A program made the position numbers and the translations under genes. From CAZVKN01 sp964627035 (lineage in GTDB: Bacteria; Electryoneota; AABM5-125-24; Hatepunaeales; Hatepunaeaceae): a stretch of DNA of 13,731 bases. Positions 1 through 7,281 of the stretch are shown one piece after another (position 1 is the stretch's first letter; every line of letters begins with the position of its first letter). Location: assembly GCA_964627035.1 (NCBI GenBank), contig CAZVKN010000056.1, positions 1 to 13,731 of the forward strand, given 5' to 3'. Below the pieces are notes generated by a model, which worked only from the letters and a program-made list of their open reading frames with translations, had not been told where the DNA came from and searched no databases.

Positions 1-343
1 CTAGCATTGCTTCATTTGTAATATCATGATTGCCGGGTGTATGGTGAATCGGAGCTGATAAAGGTTTAATAATCTCTAAATATTCGTTCCACTCAGCGGT
101 CAGCCGTTCAACATCCTCAGTGTAGCCTTCGATCATATCCCCGACCGTCATGGTAAAATCCGGCTTTAACAGCTCGATTTCCTGAATGATCTCACCGTAC
201 ACTCCCGGTACGTGCCCTCCGGTACGGTCACCGATGATCGCAAAACGGATCGGGTCGTCGATGTCTTCGGCATTAGCGGAGAAGGTTAATGTCAATAGCA
301 GAATTGTTAGAAGGATGTGTTTTGATTTCATGATACTCTTCAT
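1..343 (-). CDS. Exported calcineurin-like metallophosphoesterase, partial (C-terminus beyond window)
   Basis: The 114 visible residues begin with a signal peptide (a lysine-rich start, then a leucine-rich core at about residues 10-20 and a likely cleavage after SANA, residue 25). The mature start carries the metal-binding motifs of the calcineurin-like phosphoesterase fold in order: GDRTGG (residues 38-43), GDM (68-70) and GNHD (104-107). The protein should therefore be a periplasmic or surface hydrolase using a two-metal centre. Its substrate cannot be told because the rest of the catalytic domain is outside the window. I took the ATG at 343, one base after the stop of the upstream endonuclease gene. 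The in-frame ATG at 331 is also possible. Base composition returns to that of the housekeeping genes, unlike the A+T-rich cassette just upstream. Confidence 0.82.
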   Translation of the reverse strand, partial: MKSIMKSKHILLTILLLTLTFSANAEDIDDPIRFAIIGDRTGGHVPGVYGEIIQEIELLKPDFTMTVGDMIEGYTEDVERLTAEWNEYLEIIKPLSAPIHHTPGNHDITNEAML

Positions 344-344
344 T

Positions 345-1244
345 TTATTTGAAAATTTCATCGAAGATGTCATCCAATCGTTTATTAAGATCACCTACAA
401 AATCATTACAAGGAATACTTAGTCTTTGAAGAACAGAATAAAATCGTCTGTAACCTCCATCTGAACGTAATTCTACCCACTCAACACCCAACTCTGTTGC
501 TTGTTGTTTATTAAGATCTGATAATTTATCAGCAACAAATACATCACTTTCTCTAGCAAAGATAGCATCGGCACTTTCAGGATTACCCTTGCCCATGAGT
601 TTTACTTCACATCTGAAACTTTTATTTGCTTGGTTAACTAAATAGAAATCTACTTCTCGTTTGGAACTTGGGATATGAGGTAACTCAAAAAACTGATTCG
701 GTACACTAAAAAGCAAACAAAGAACTTTCATGAGACTCTTCTCAACTTGCTTACCTGCAGTACTCCATAACCCACCTCTTAGGGCAGCTCGCTTTACCGC
801 AAGTGTATTTATCACTATCAAACTTTCACTTAAATCAAGCTCTACACTTACATTTCTGAATTTAATTGTTAATACGATATTGATGTCATCGTTCTGATCA
901 ATTAAACTGCTTATTACATGTGAAAGGGTATCATAATGTTCAAGAGATGCTTCTAGTACCACTTCCTTTTTTGAAGTGTTATACATATTGCTGATTGTCT
1001 TAACATTAAGACCAGAATTGATTGCAATCTCATCCTTAGGAAGTTGCGGTCTAATGAATTCTTTTCTATACCAATCATCAGTAACATTTTCACCTTTTAG
1101 TTTAGCAGAGACAACCTTCTTAAAGAACTCAACGGCATACTGAAGAAAATCAGCATTAATCAAATTGACAATTTCTATGCGATAGTCCTGACCATTTACT
1201 AACTTCCGAATGATATTCTGCGTAACTTGAGTTGTTAGTGTCAT
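345..1244 (-). CDS. Probable type II restriction endonuclease, CfrBI-like (PD-(D/E)XK)
   Basis: This 299-residue protein has no signal peptide or membrane segment. Near its C-terminus it carries a plausible PD-(D/E)XK nuclease core: D199 in REVDFYL, then E213-V-K215 in FRCEVKLMGKGNPE. E169 in the helix QVEKSLMKVL could be an extra acidic residue. The arrangement GGLWSTAGKQVEKS, then REVDF, then EVKLMGKGNPE resembles, from memory, the CfrBI restriction endonuclease family, which cuts CCWWGG. That assignment needs a profile search. The ATG overlaps the methyltransferase stop by one base (TAATG), so the two genes are cotranscribed and probably translationally coupled, as expected for a restriction-modification pair with the methylase made first. 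The gene is strongly A+T-rich: 961-1020 has 18 G/C in 60, against 29 in 60 for 4681-4740 in glyA. This fits recent horizontal acquisition. A nuclease role is fairly sure; the exact specificity is not. Confidence 0.72.
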   Translation of the reverse strand: MTLTTQVTQNIIRKLVNGQDYRIEIVNLINADFLQYAVEFFKKVVSAKLKGENVTDDWYRKEFIRPQLPKDEIAINSGLNVKTISNMYNTSKKEVVLEASLEHYDTLSHVISSLIDQNDDINIVLTIKFRNVSVELDLSESLIVINTLAVKRAALRGGLWSTAGKQVEKSLMKVLCLLFSVPNQFFELPHIPSSKREVDFYLVNQANKSFRCEVKLMGKGNPESADAIFARESDVFVADKLSDLNKQQATELGVEWVELRSDGGYRRFYSVLQRLSIPCNDFVGDLNKRLDDIFDEIFK

Positions 1245-2629
1245 TATTTTTCTACCGTTTTGATAAATGAGTCAAGTTCAAATACTTTTGGTCGCTTTCT
1301 GTGAAATAATGGTCCTACTGATAGATTTTGTTCAATTCTTGTTATGTATTTTGAGTCTTGTTCTGTAAGAAAGAAATATCTGTCTAAATCAAGTGCGACT
1401 TTACCGAGTGTTCCGCTACCTGCAAATGGATCAAAAACCAAATCATCAATGAATGAGTAATAAGTAATTATTCGATGACATAGTTCTTTAGGAAATACTG
1501 CTGAATGTATCCTATCAAACGTCGGATCGATTTTCCAAACATTAGATGTCTCATAACCATCTTCAACCTTACTTTTATCTATGGAATAATGCTGATACTG
1601 CCTAATATTCCAATCAATTAATCTGCTGGTTTTCTTTCTATAAACCATTAAGTATTCTGTTACCGGATTTGGCTTATAGGCAAGAGGCTTTCGATGTTGC
1701 AAGAATCCCGCATTACGATTTTTCACACTAGATTCTGGTTTCATCCACACAATATCATCTACAAATTCCCATCCCATTTTTATTAGCTTTGGATGGATAT
1801 CAAAGGGAATGGGGTATCGCTTACTTGAATATTGTCTGCTAATTCGTGGAACAATAATAGGAGAAGTATTCAGTATAAAAAAACGACCCTCTTTAGTTAC
1901 CTCATATACTTTCTTAAATACAGATTCTAAAAAATCCAAATAAGCTTTATAGCTTGGATATATTGAATAATCTCTTGCGTTATAGTATGGAGGGGAAGTA
2001 AAAGTTAAATGGATTGATTCTAACGGTACATTCTCCAAAACTTCTAATACATCACCTTCCACAATGACATTTCTTAAAAATTCCGGAGACGAAGGATGAT
2101 TTCCTTTTTTATTGTCTTCTTTTATTTCATAAAACTCTTTATTTATAACATCCTGAACCATTTCATTTGGGTGACTTACTAATTCCTTCAATGCAGAGGA
2201 AACATCCTCATGATTTTTGAAAACCATCAATGCACGAATAACCTGATGTAATACTTTAGGATCTGGATCACTCAACATATCAAGTAGCATTGGGATAGAT
2301 TCGCGTGATCTCATTCTTCCAATTGCAGACACAGCCTCTCGTCTGATCATAGAATTGTCATCAGTGTGAGCAATTTTCTTGATTTTCTTGAGATAGCGAG
2401 TATTAGAGAGTTTAGCAACGTTCTTCACAGCCGATAAGCGTACTTTATTGTCACTGTTAGAGAGAAATTGAACGAAAACCTCACCATCAAAGTTAGCAGG
2501 CAATCTTCCAAGATTATTCAAAATGAATAACAATTCTGATCTGTCAGTTTTTACTGAGTTCAATAAGGTGATTAATTCACCATTTTGCTTCTGCTTCAGA
2601 TCTCTTATGTACTGCTTTGTAATTGCCAT
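1244..2629 (-). CDS. DNA methyltransferase (beta class, N4-cytosine or N6-adenine) with N-terminal HEAT repeats
   Basis: The C-terminal part (about residues 186-440) is an SAM-dependent amino-methyltransferase of the N6_N4_Mtase type. The catalytic motif TSPPYYNARDY is at 211-221, an HSAVFPKEL motif at 375-383, and the SAM-binding motif DPFAGSGT at 400-407. Catalytic motif before SAM motif is the beta-class order. TSPPY is common in N4-cytosine enzymes but does not exclude N6-adenine. Residues 35-165 are helical and contain HEAT-like units, for example NKVRLSAVKNVAKL, SMIRREAVSAIGRM and PKVLHQVIRALMVF, each with a regular D/N-R/V-A pattern. Such repeats are not part of a standard type II methylase and account for its larger size (461 residues). 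The gene begins 25 bases after the nuoK stop, has only a distant AGGA upstream, and overlaps the endonuclease start by one base. Its role would be to protect host sites from the endonuclease. Confidence 0.88.
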   Translation of the reverse strand: MAITKQYIRDLKQKQNGELITLLNSVKTDRSELLFILNNLGRLPANFDGEVFVQFLSNSDNKVRLSAVKNVAKLSNTRYLKKIKKIAHTDDNSMIRREAVSAIGRMRSRESIPMLLDMLSDPDPKVLHQVIRALMVFKNHEDVSSALKELVSHPNEMVQDVINKEFYEIKEDNKKGNHPSSPEFLRNVIVEGDVLEVLENVPLESIHLTFTSPPYYNARDYSIYPSYKAYLDFLESVFKKVYEVTKEGRFFILNTSPIIVPRISRQYSSKRYPIPFDIHPKLIKMGWEFVDDIVWMKPESSVKNRNAGFLQHRKPLAYKPNPVTEYLMVYRKKTSRLIDWNIRQYQHYSIDKSKVEDGYETSNVWKIDPTFDRIHSAVFPKELCHRIITYYSFIDDLVFDPFAGSGTLGKVALDLDRYFFLTEQDSKYITRIEQNLSVGPLFHRKRPKVFELDSFIKTVEK

Positions 2630-2654
2630 TAAATTTGGAATTTTATCCTGATCC

Positions 2655-2960
2655 CTACCACTTCATCAAATTTACATTATCAATGTCAACCGACTCTTTA
2701 TGTCTGAAAATAGTGATGATAATCGCCAGTCCAACCGCAACCTCAGCCGCTGCTACAGCCATCACGAAAAATACGAATATCTGACCGTCCATGTTCGGCA
2801 GGAATCGTCCGAAAGCCACCAGAGTCAGATTCGCAGCGTTCAGCATCAGCTCAATTGACATGAAAATGATGATCGCATTGCGGCGGGTCAGCACACCGGC
2901 GACTCCGATGCAAAACAGCAGTGCGGACAGTGCGAGATACCATTCAAGTGTGATAGTCAT
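2655..2960 (-). CDS. nuoK: NADH-quinone oxidoreductase subunit K (complex I)
   Basis: This 101-residue membrane protein has three transmembrane helices and matches NuoK in length and motifs. It has the SIELMLNAANL segment with glutamate E37 and the AAAEVAVGLAI segment with E73, corresponding to the two membrane glutamates (E36 and E72 in E. coli) in the proton path of complex I. It sits in the inner membrane arm next to NuoJ and helps couple quinone reduction to proton pumping. The start overlaps the nuoJ stop by four bases (ATGA), so the two are translationally coupled. Normally nuoL follows, but here the next gene is the HEAT-methyltransferase of a restriction-modification cassette. The remaining complex I genes must therefore lie elsewhere. 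Confidence 0.97.
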   Translation of the reverse strand: MTITLEWYLALSALLFCIGVAGVLTRRNAIIIFMSIELMLNAANLTLVAFGRFLPNMDGQIFVFFVMAVAAAEVAVGLAIIITIFRHKESVDIDNVNLMKW

Positions 2961-3487
2961 GATTCCACTCCTTCCGCTTCAGTCTCATCCTGTTCCTTCT
3001 GTTCCCGCTTAACCATCATCACCGTCCCGAATATTGCTCCCAACAGCAGCACAGAGGTAATTTCAAACGGCAGCAGGAAACGGGTAAACAGCGCATCACC
3101 AACCGCAGCAACCGTTCCCATATCTTTATCAAGTGGTGCAGTTGCGTTGAAAGCACCCTTTAGTGCTGAGATTACGACCAGCAAAAAGCCACCTGCAACC
3201 ACAAATCCGATGCTCTTGCGTGTAAGTTTTGTTCCTTCCCGCGAATCTGTTGAACGCAGATTCAGCAACATCACTACAAACATAAATAGCACCATGATCG
3301 CGCCCGCATAGACGATCACCTGCATCGCTGCGATGAACTGTGCTCCGAGAAGGATGTACAGCACCGCCACACAGAAAAACGTCAGTATCAAAAACAGGAC
3401 TGACCGAACCGGATCACGTCCGGTGATGACAAGCAGCGCAGACACTATTGCTGTCAACGCTGTTAAAATGAAAATGATTGCTTCCAT
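2957..3487 (-). CDS. nuoJ: NADH-quinone oxidoreductase subunit J (complex I)
   Basis: NuoJ is an inner-membrane subunit of complex I that contributes to the chain of charged residues and the flexible helix linking quinone reduction to proton translocation. The 176 residues give about five membrane helices. The hallmark segment GAQFIAAMQVIVYAGAIMVLFMFVVML is at about residues 48-74, and the final helix block PFEITSVLLLGAIFGTVMM is near 140-158. A charged cytoplasmic tail rich in E, K and Q ends the protein. The length is usual for bacterial NuoJ. No good ribosome binding site precedes the ATG. The 61-base gap to nrdR is A+T-rich and contains TATAAT on the minus strand (3514-3509), a possible but unproven -10 element. 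nuoI, which usually precedes nuoJ, is absent here; nrdR is in its place. Confidence 0.96.
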   Translation of the reverse strand: MEAIIFILTALTAIVSALLVITGRDPVRSVLFLILTFFCVAVLYILLGAQFIAAMQVIVYAGAIMVLFMFVVMLLNLRSTDSREGTKLTRKSIGFVVAGGFLLVVISALKGAFNATAPLDKDMGTVAAVGDALFTRFLLPFEITSVLLLGAIFGTVMMVKREQKEQDETEAEGVES

Positions 3488-3548
3488 ATCGTGACTATAT
3501 TTTAATGGATTATATTCTATTAATTAAATGCACTAGAAACATTATTTA

Positions 3549-3992
3549 CTACATCTTCTCCAGCTCATCGCGGAACTCACCCACATCCTTAAACCGCCGA
3601 TAAACCGATGCAAAACGAATATACGCAATGTCGTCAAGCTGTCGCAATTTATCCATCACCATTTCACCGATGTCTGCCGATAACAGCTCGTTTCGACGCA
3701 GTTCATGGCAACGCTCCTCAATATCGGCAACCATTTCGTTTATCTGATCGGGAGATATTGGTCGCTTAGCCACAGAGATCTTAATTCCCCGTTCAAGTTT
3801 TGCTCTGTCAAAAGGTTCGCGGCTGCCGTCAGTCTTGCAGACAGTGAGCGGATTGCGCTCGATATACTCATATGTAGTAAATCGCTTTTGGCAACCCTGA
3901 CACTCCCTACGACGACGCACCGCTGTCCCTTCCTTTGCAGGACGCGAGTCAATCACTTTAAGCTCAGGTTCATTGCAATACGGGCAATTCAT
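3549..3992 (-). CDS. nrdR: Transcriptional repressor NrdR (ribonucleotide reductase regulator)
   Basis: NrdR senses ATP/dATP and represses ribonucleotide reductase genes by binding NrdR boxes. The 147 residues match the family in length. A zinc ribbon comes first, with C3-x2-C6 (MNCPYC) and C31-x2-C34 (CQGC), followed by RFTTYEYIE. The ATP-cone domain then covers about residues 49-139, beginning TVCKTDGSREPFDRAKLERGI and ending near YIRFASVYRRFKDVGEF. Such small regulators commonly lie beside glyA and rpiB, as here. The start at 3992 has a weak GAG-type binding site. The gap upstream toward glyA contains palindromes, described separately. I saw no convincing pair of NrdR boxes there and no ribonucleotide reductase gene in the window. 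Confidence 0.97.
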   Translation of the reverse strand: MNCPYCNEPELKVIDSRPAKEGTAVRRRRECQGCQKRFTTYEYIERNPLTVCKTDGSREPFDRAKLERGIKISVAKRPISPDQINEMVADIEERCHELRRNELLSADIGEMVMDKLRQLDDIAYIRFASVYRRFKDVGEFRDELEKM

Positions 3993-4043
3993 GGTTATCT
4001 CAATTTTGTCTCACGCAAAGTTGGGAAATGTTTAGTAAACCTG

Positions 4044-4067
4044 CTGTCAACCCGCCGCGGTTTACAG
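4044..4067. repeat. Palindromic repeat, CTGTCA family, copy 1
   Basis: On the plus strand the outer stem is CTGTCA/TTACAG (one C-T mismatch), the inner stem ACC/GGT and the loop CGCCGC. It has the same 24-base layout as the copies at 4087-4110, 10922-10945 and 10973-10996. No T tract follows on either strand, so it is not a standard terminator. Confidence 0.7.
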
Positions 4068-4085
4068 ATTTTAATCGCAAATGAG

Positions 4086-4111
4086 ACCGTCAACCACAGC
4101 GGATTGACGGT
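4086..4111. repeat. Palindromic repeat, CTGTCA family, copy 2
   Basis: ACCGTCAA (4086-4093) pairs perfectly with TTGACGGT (4104-4111). Read on the minus strand, the 24-base unit at 4110-4087 has outer stem CCGTCA/TGACGG, inner stem ATC/GGT and loop CGCTGT. Compared with the copy at 10973-10996, the second outer pair is C-G instead of T-A, a paired change that keeps the stem. Confidence 0.75.
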
Positions 4112-4147
4112 GGACAAAATGATTCTTCGCGTACTTTGCGTGAACTC

Positions 4148-5434
4148 TTACTCCGGAATCGGGTACAACGGGAATTTACTGCTCAATTCTGTAACCTGTC
4201 CCCACACTTTCTTCTGTCTCTCTTCATCGTCGAGATCTTCGAGTACATAAGCGATCATCTTGCCGATCTGCACCATTTCATCCTCTTTCATCCCGCGCGA
4301 GGTCAGTGCCGGAGTTCCGATGCGAATGCCGGAAGTGATGAACGGTTTTTGTGGATCGTTCGGAACCATATTCTTGTTAGTGGTGATTCCCGCATGTTCA
4401 AGCGCGATCTCTGCTCCTTTGCCCGGCAGACCGCGAGGAGCCAGATCGAGCAGAATCAGATGATTGTCAGTTCCACCTGTGACCAGTTTGAAATCTGCAT
4501 CGAGCAGAGTTTGCGCCAGCACCGATGCATTCTTGACTACCTGACCGATGTACTCACCAAACTCATCTTTGCGAGCTTCAGCAAACGCTACCGCTTTGGC
4601 AGCGATAACATGCATCAACGGACCGCCCTGACAACCGGGGAAAACCCATGCGTCAACAGCCTGAGCCATCGTCTTAGGCTTCGGCATATTCTCCAGCATA
4701 AACTCGCCACCTTCGTGGTTTGTCAGGATTAATCCACCTCGAGGACCGCGTAGTGTCTTGTGCGTAGTCGAAGTTACGATATCAGCGTACGGCATGGGAG
4801 ACGGGTGGTATCCTTTTGCTACCAACCCGGCAATGTGGGCGATGTCTGCGATATGAAATGCTCCGACATCGTCGCAGATCTGACGAACTTTGTCGAACTC
4901 GATGATGCGTGGATAAGCAGATGCACCGGTGACGATAATCCTCGGCTTATGCTCTTTGGCGAGCTTTGCCATCTGATCGTAGTCTATCCGTCCGGTTTCC
5001 GGTGACAGTTTATATGGGATGATCTTAAACAGCCGACCGGAGAAATTGACTCCGCTGCCATGAGTCAGATGCCCACCGTGGTTCAGGTGCATACCCATTA
5101 TGGTGTCGCCCGGTTTGGCGAGGGTCAGATATGCTGCCATGTTCGCCTGACTGCCGGAATGAGCTTGAACGTTGGCATGTTTGGCATCAAATAGCTTCTT
5201 GACTCGGAAGCGAGCCTTACCTTCAGCGATGTCAACATGTTCGCAGCCACCATAATAGCGGTGACGGGGGTAGCCTTCAGCGTATTTATTGGTCATCACC
5301 GAGCCGAGTGCTTCCAACACAGCCTGGCTGACAAAATTCTCGGAAGCGATCATCTCCAGCGTCTCAACCTGACGCTTGGTTTCCGATTTTATCGCTTCAT
5401 AGATATCTGGATCTTGTTCTCTTAAGTGTTTCAT
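4148..5434 (-). CDS. glyA: Serine hydroxymethyltransferase
   Basis: This PLP enzyme in the cytoplasm converts serine and tetrahydrofolate to glycine and methylenetetrahydrofolate, the main source of one-carbon units. The 428 residues are full length. Visible family motifs are IASENF (29-34), NKYAEGYP with RYYGGCE (49-65), AHSGSQANMAAY (91-102), the cofactor aspartate and histidine in ADIAH (D197, H200), and the Schiff-base lysine K226 in TSTTHKTLRGPRGG. C-terminal ITSGIRIGTPALTSRGM is also typical. The usual GKRYYGG is RHRYYGG here, a modest variation. No clear Shine-Dalgarno sequence precedes the ATG at 5434. The gene lies between rpiB and nrdR, a common arrangement, and with them probably forms one unit. 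Confidence 0.98.
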   Translation of the reverse strand: MKHLREQDPDIYEAIKSETKRQVETLEMIASENFVSQAVLEALGSVMTNKYAEGYPRHRYYGGCEHVDIAEGKARFRVKKLFDAKHANVQAHSGSQANMAAYLTLAKPGDTIMGMHLNHGGHLTHGSGVNFSGRLFKIIPYKLSPETGRIDYDQMAKLAKEHKPRIIVTGASAYPRIIEFDKVRQICDDVGAFHIADIAHIAGLVAKGYHPSPMPYADIVTSTTHKTLRGPRGGLILTNHEGGEFMLENMPKPKTMAQAVDAWVFPGCQGGPLMHVIAAKAVAFAEARKDEFGEYIGQVVKNASVLAQTLLDADFKLVTGGTDNHLILLDLAPRGLPGKGAEIALEHAGITTNKNMVPNDPQKPFITSGIRIGTPALTSRGMKEDEMVQIGKMIAYVLEDLDDEERQKKVWGQVTELSSKFPLYPIPE

Positions 5435-5476
5435 AATGTTTGGTTTATAATTATGAATTTATATTCAATTTTCTTA

Positions 5477-5501
5477 TTCAAATTAGCGGTTTAAATTTGA
5501 A
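5477..5501. repeat. A+T-rich inverted repeat upstream of glyA
   Basis: TTCAAATT (5477-5484) and AATTTGAA (5494-5501) are exact complements around a 9-base loop, in the 115-base gap between rpiB and glyA. It could be an operator or a chance structure of A+T-rich DNA. There is no evidence to choose. Confidence 0.35.
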
Positions 5502-5549
5502 TTCGTTCTCTTTCGCCACCTCCAAAACATCAATCCAAATCCACCTTCA

Positions 5550-5978
5550 TCACCCCTCGACCTTATCAACTCGCCGTTTATGCCTGCCGCCCTCAAATTC
5601 GGCGTTCAGCCATCTGTCGAGAATCTCCCGCGCCATCTGCAAACCGACCAGCCTGCCGCCGATTACCAGCACATTGCTGTTGTTGTGACGTCGGCTGTAT
5701 TCCGCCTGCAATCCGCAACTGCACAGTGCAGCATGAATCCCCGGTACTTTATTCGCTACAATGGACATCCCAATGCCTGTTCCGCAGATCAGTACTCCCC
5801 GCTCACAGTGTCCCTTTGATACAACTTCCGCAGCCGGGCGACCGTGGTCAGGGTAATCGCACGGTCGTTCGCTGTCGCAGCCGTAGTCCAGCACCTCATG
5901 TCCTGCATCAAGCAAAAGTTGCTTGATCCTCTCCTTCAGTTGAAATCCTGCGTGGTCTGCCGCTACCGCAATTTTCAT
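5550..5978 (-). CDS. rpiB: Ribose-5-phosphate isomerase B
   Basis: RpiB interconverts ribose 5-phosphate and ribulose 5-phosphate in the non-oxidative pentose phosphate pathway. The 142 residues are full length for the RpiB/LacAB family. The N-terminal MKIAVAADHAGF contains D8 and H9. The active-site cysteine C65 lies in LICGTGIGMSIVANK, whose GTGIG loop binds the substrate. RRHNNSNVLVIGGR (96-109) gives H99 and N100, and the C-terminal FEGGRHKRRVDKVE is characteristic. The start at 5978 has a strong GGGGGA site five bases upstream, and the gene begins 10 bases after the TPR lipoprotein stop, so it is probably cotranscribed with it. glyA follows after 115 bases. Allose isomerase activity in a LacAB-like branch is unlikely from the context. 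Confidence 0.97.
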   Translation of the reverse strand: MKIAVAADHAGFQLKERIKQLLLDAGHEVLDYGCDSERPCDYPDHGRPAAEVVSKGHCERGVLICGTGIGMSIVANKVPGIHAALCSCGLQAEYSRRHNNSNVLVIGGRLVGLQMAREILDRWLNAEFEGGRHKRRVDKVEG

Positions 5979-5988
5979 TTTATCCCCC

Positions 5989-7281
5989 TTAATCCAGTGT
6001 TTTCAGGTAGCTGTCAATGTACTTGACTTCAGACCACTCACGATTGATCCACTCATAGGGTGACATGGGAGGTCGGGTTTTGGTTCTATTCATAAACCGC
6101 TCATCCTTTGCCGGCAGAGATCCAGCCTTCAGGTTTTGCATCGAACGGTCAGCATCACTTCTCGCTTCAGGATCGTCTGATTTATACGCTTTTTTGTACA
6201 GCCCGTAAGCAATCACAAATACAAGCTTGTCACCATATTTCGGTGATGATCCGCCGATTTGATCCGCTGCTTTGGTATAGATATCACCCATTAACAGCCA
6301 ACCCTGCCCATATTTACTGTCATTACCAAGAGCCTTTTGAGCCCAGAAGCGTGCCTTGATCCACCTCTTCATATTCAGGTAGCCTTTCCCGACCGCTACG
6401 ATGTCACTAAGCGATTCAGGGACAATCTCCGTCACCTTAATCAACGCATCCACCGCCTTCGAATATTGCGCGAGATTTTCACGGACGCTCGCCAGATTGC
6501 GCCAACCTTCAGCGTCGGATGGATTTAGCTGAGTATAAACCTCAAACTGGGTTACGGCAGCATCGTTGTCCCCTTGACTGAACAAGGCTCGTGCATATTC
6601 AAACCTGTGCGAAGGATCATCCGGGAATTTCTCGACAACCTCTTTGAGTGACTTCAGATACTCCTCAGGATTACGATGTGTTCTGATTAAGCTGTTAATT
6701 ATGTTTATCAGACCTGCATCATCCGGAGTCAGTTCAAGGAGACTTTGATATGTCTCAATAGCCATGTCCCAGTTCTCGGTTGATTCGTACATAGTAGCCA
6801 GATCGCGAATATACTGCTGATTATCAGGCTTAATGCGGATTGCTTCCTTTTGCTGAGCAATAGCATCATCGAGTCTCCGCTCGTTGCGGTACAGAATTGC
6901 CAAACTGCTGCGCAGGTAGTCATCGTCAGGGAAATATTTGATCCCCTCTTCGTATGCAAATTGGGATGAGTCACGGTTCCCTAACTGATTGTGGCAGTCC
7001 GCCCACTTGCGGTAGATGTTGTATTTTCTTTCAAGATCATGCTCTTGTATCACTTCAAAGTGACGAATAGCTGCCTCAAAGTCTCCGTTCTTCCATCTCT
7101 CGTGCCCGAAGCTGCGACGGACACCGATTATGCTGTCGCGCTCAGCTTTGCTTATCTGCGGACCTTCCGGTTCGGTTGTCTTTTCGGTGGAACCACCCTC
7201 TTCAAGAGGCGGAGGAGGTACACAGCCGACTATAAAAACAATTACTATCAATGTTATGATGAAGGTAATCGGTTTTAACAT
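5989..7281 (-). CDS. TPR-repeat lipoprotein
   Basis: The mature protein should be anchored in a membrane by a lipid on C20. The signal peptide reads MLKPITFIITLIVIVFIVGC and is followed by a proline-rich linker. I chose the ATG at 7281, which has AGGA seven bases upstream. A longer reading frame to a TTG at 7326 would place 15 polar residues before the signal peptide. From about residue 45 to 330 the protein consists of tetratricopeptide repeats, with units such as WKNGDFEAAIRHFEV, ERRLDDAIAQQKEAIRIKPDN, NWDMAIETYQSLLELTPDD and QYSKAVDALIKVTEIVPES. TPR arrays bind partner proteins; the partner is unknown. The last 100 residues lack clear repeats and end in a tryptophan- and tyrosine-rich region. 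It lies directly upstream of rpiB and downstream of surface-protein genes. Confidence 0.85.
   Translation of the reverse strand: MLKPITFIITLIVIVFIVGCVPPPPLEEGGSTEKTTEPEGPQISKAERDSIIGVRRSFGHERWKNGDFEAAIRHFEVIQEHDLERKYNIYRKWADCHNQLGNRDSSQFAYEEGIKYFPDDDYLRSSLAILYRNERRLDDAIAQQKEAIRIKPDNQQYIRDLATMYESTENWDMAIETYQSLLELTPDDAGLINIINSLIRTHRNPEEYLKSLKEVVEKFPDDPSHRFEYARALFSQGDNDAAVTQFEVYTQLNPSDAEGWRNLASVRENLAQYSKAVDALIKVTEIVPESLSDIVAVGKGYLNMKRWIKARFWAQKALGNDSKYGQGWLLMGDIYTKAADQIGGSSPKYGDKLVFVIAYGLYKKAYKSDDPEARSDADRSMQNLKAGSLPAKDERFMNRTKTRPPMSPYEWINREWSEVKYIDSYLKTLD

Larger units (their letters stand above)
4011..4143. repeat. Intergenic element bounded by 11-base inverted repeats
   Basis: TCACGCAAAGT at 4011-4021 and its exact complement ACTTTGCGTGA at 4133-4143 bracket almost the whole glyA-nrdR gap and enclose two smaller palindromes (4044-4067 and 4086-4111). 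A second pair, ATTTTGTC (4003-4010) and GACAAAAT (4113-4120), is also perfectly complementary but cannot form together with the outer pair. The right arm reads CTTCGCGTACTTTGCGTGA, a type of sequence I recall from intergenic regions of environmental bacteria. No target duplication was seen. Confidence 0.7.

Noticed and set aside
3993..4147. NrdR boxes controlling nrdR
   Set aside because: The palindromes here do not match the known NrdR box wording closely, and the same family occurs near lutC, which points to a repeat and not an NrdR operator.
3705..4250. Plus-strand open frame of 181 residues over nrdR and the end of glyA
   Set aside because: It lies opposite two well-supported conserved genes and the intergenic palindromes. 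Its protein has no recognisable motif and no supported start.
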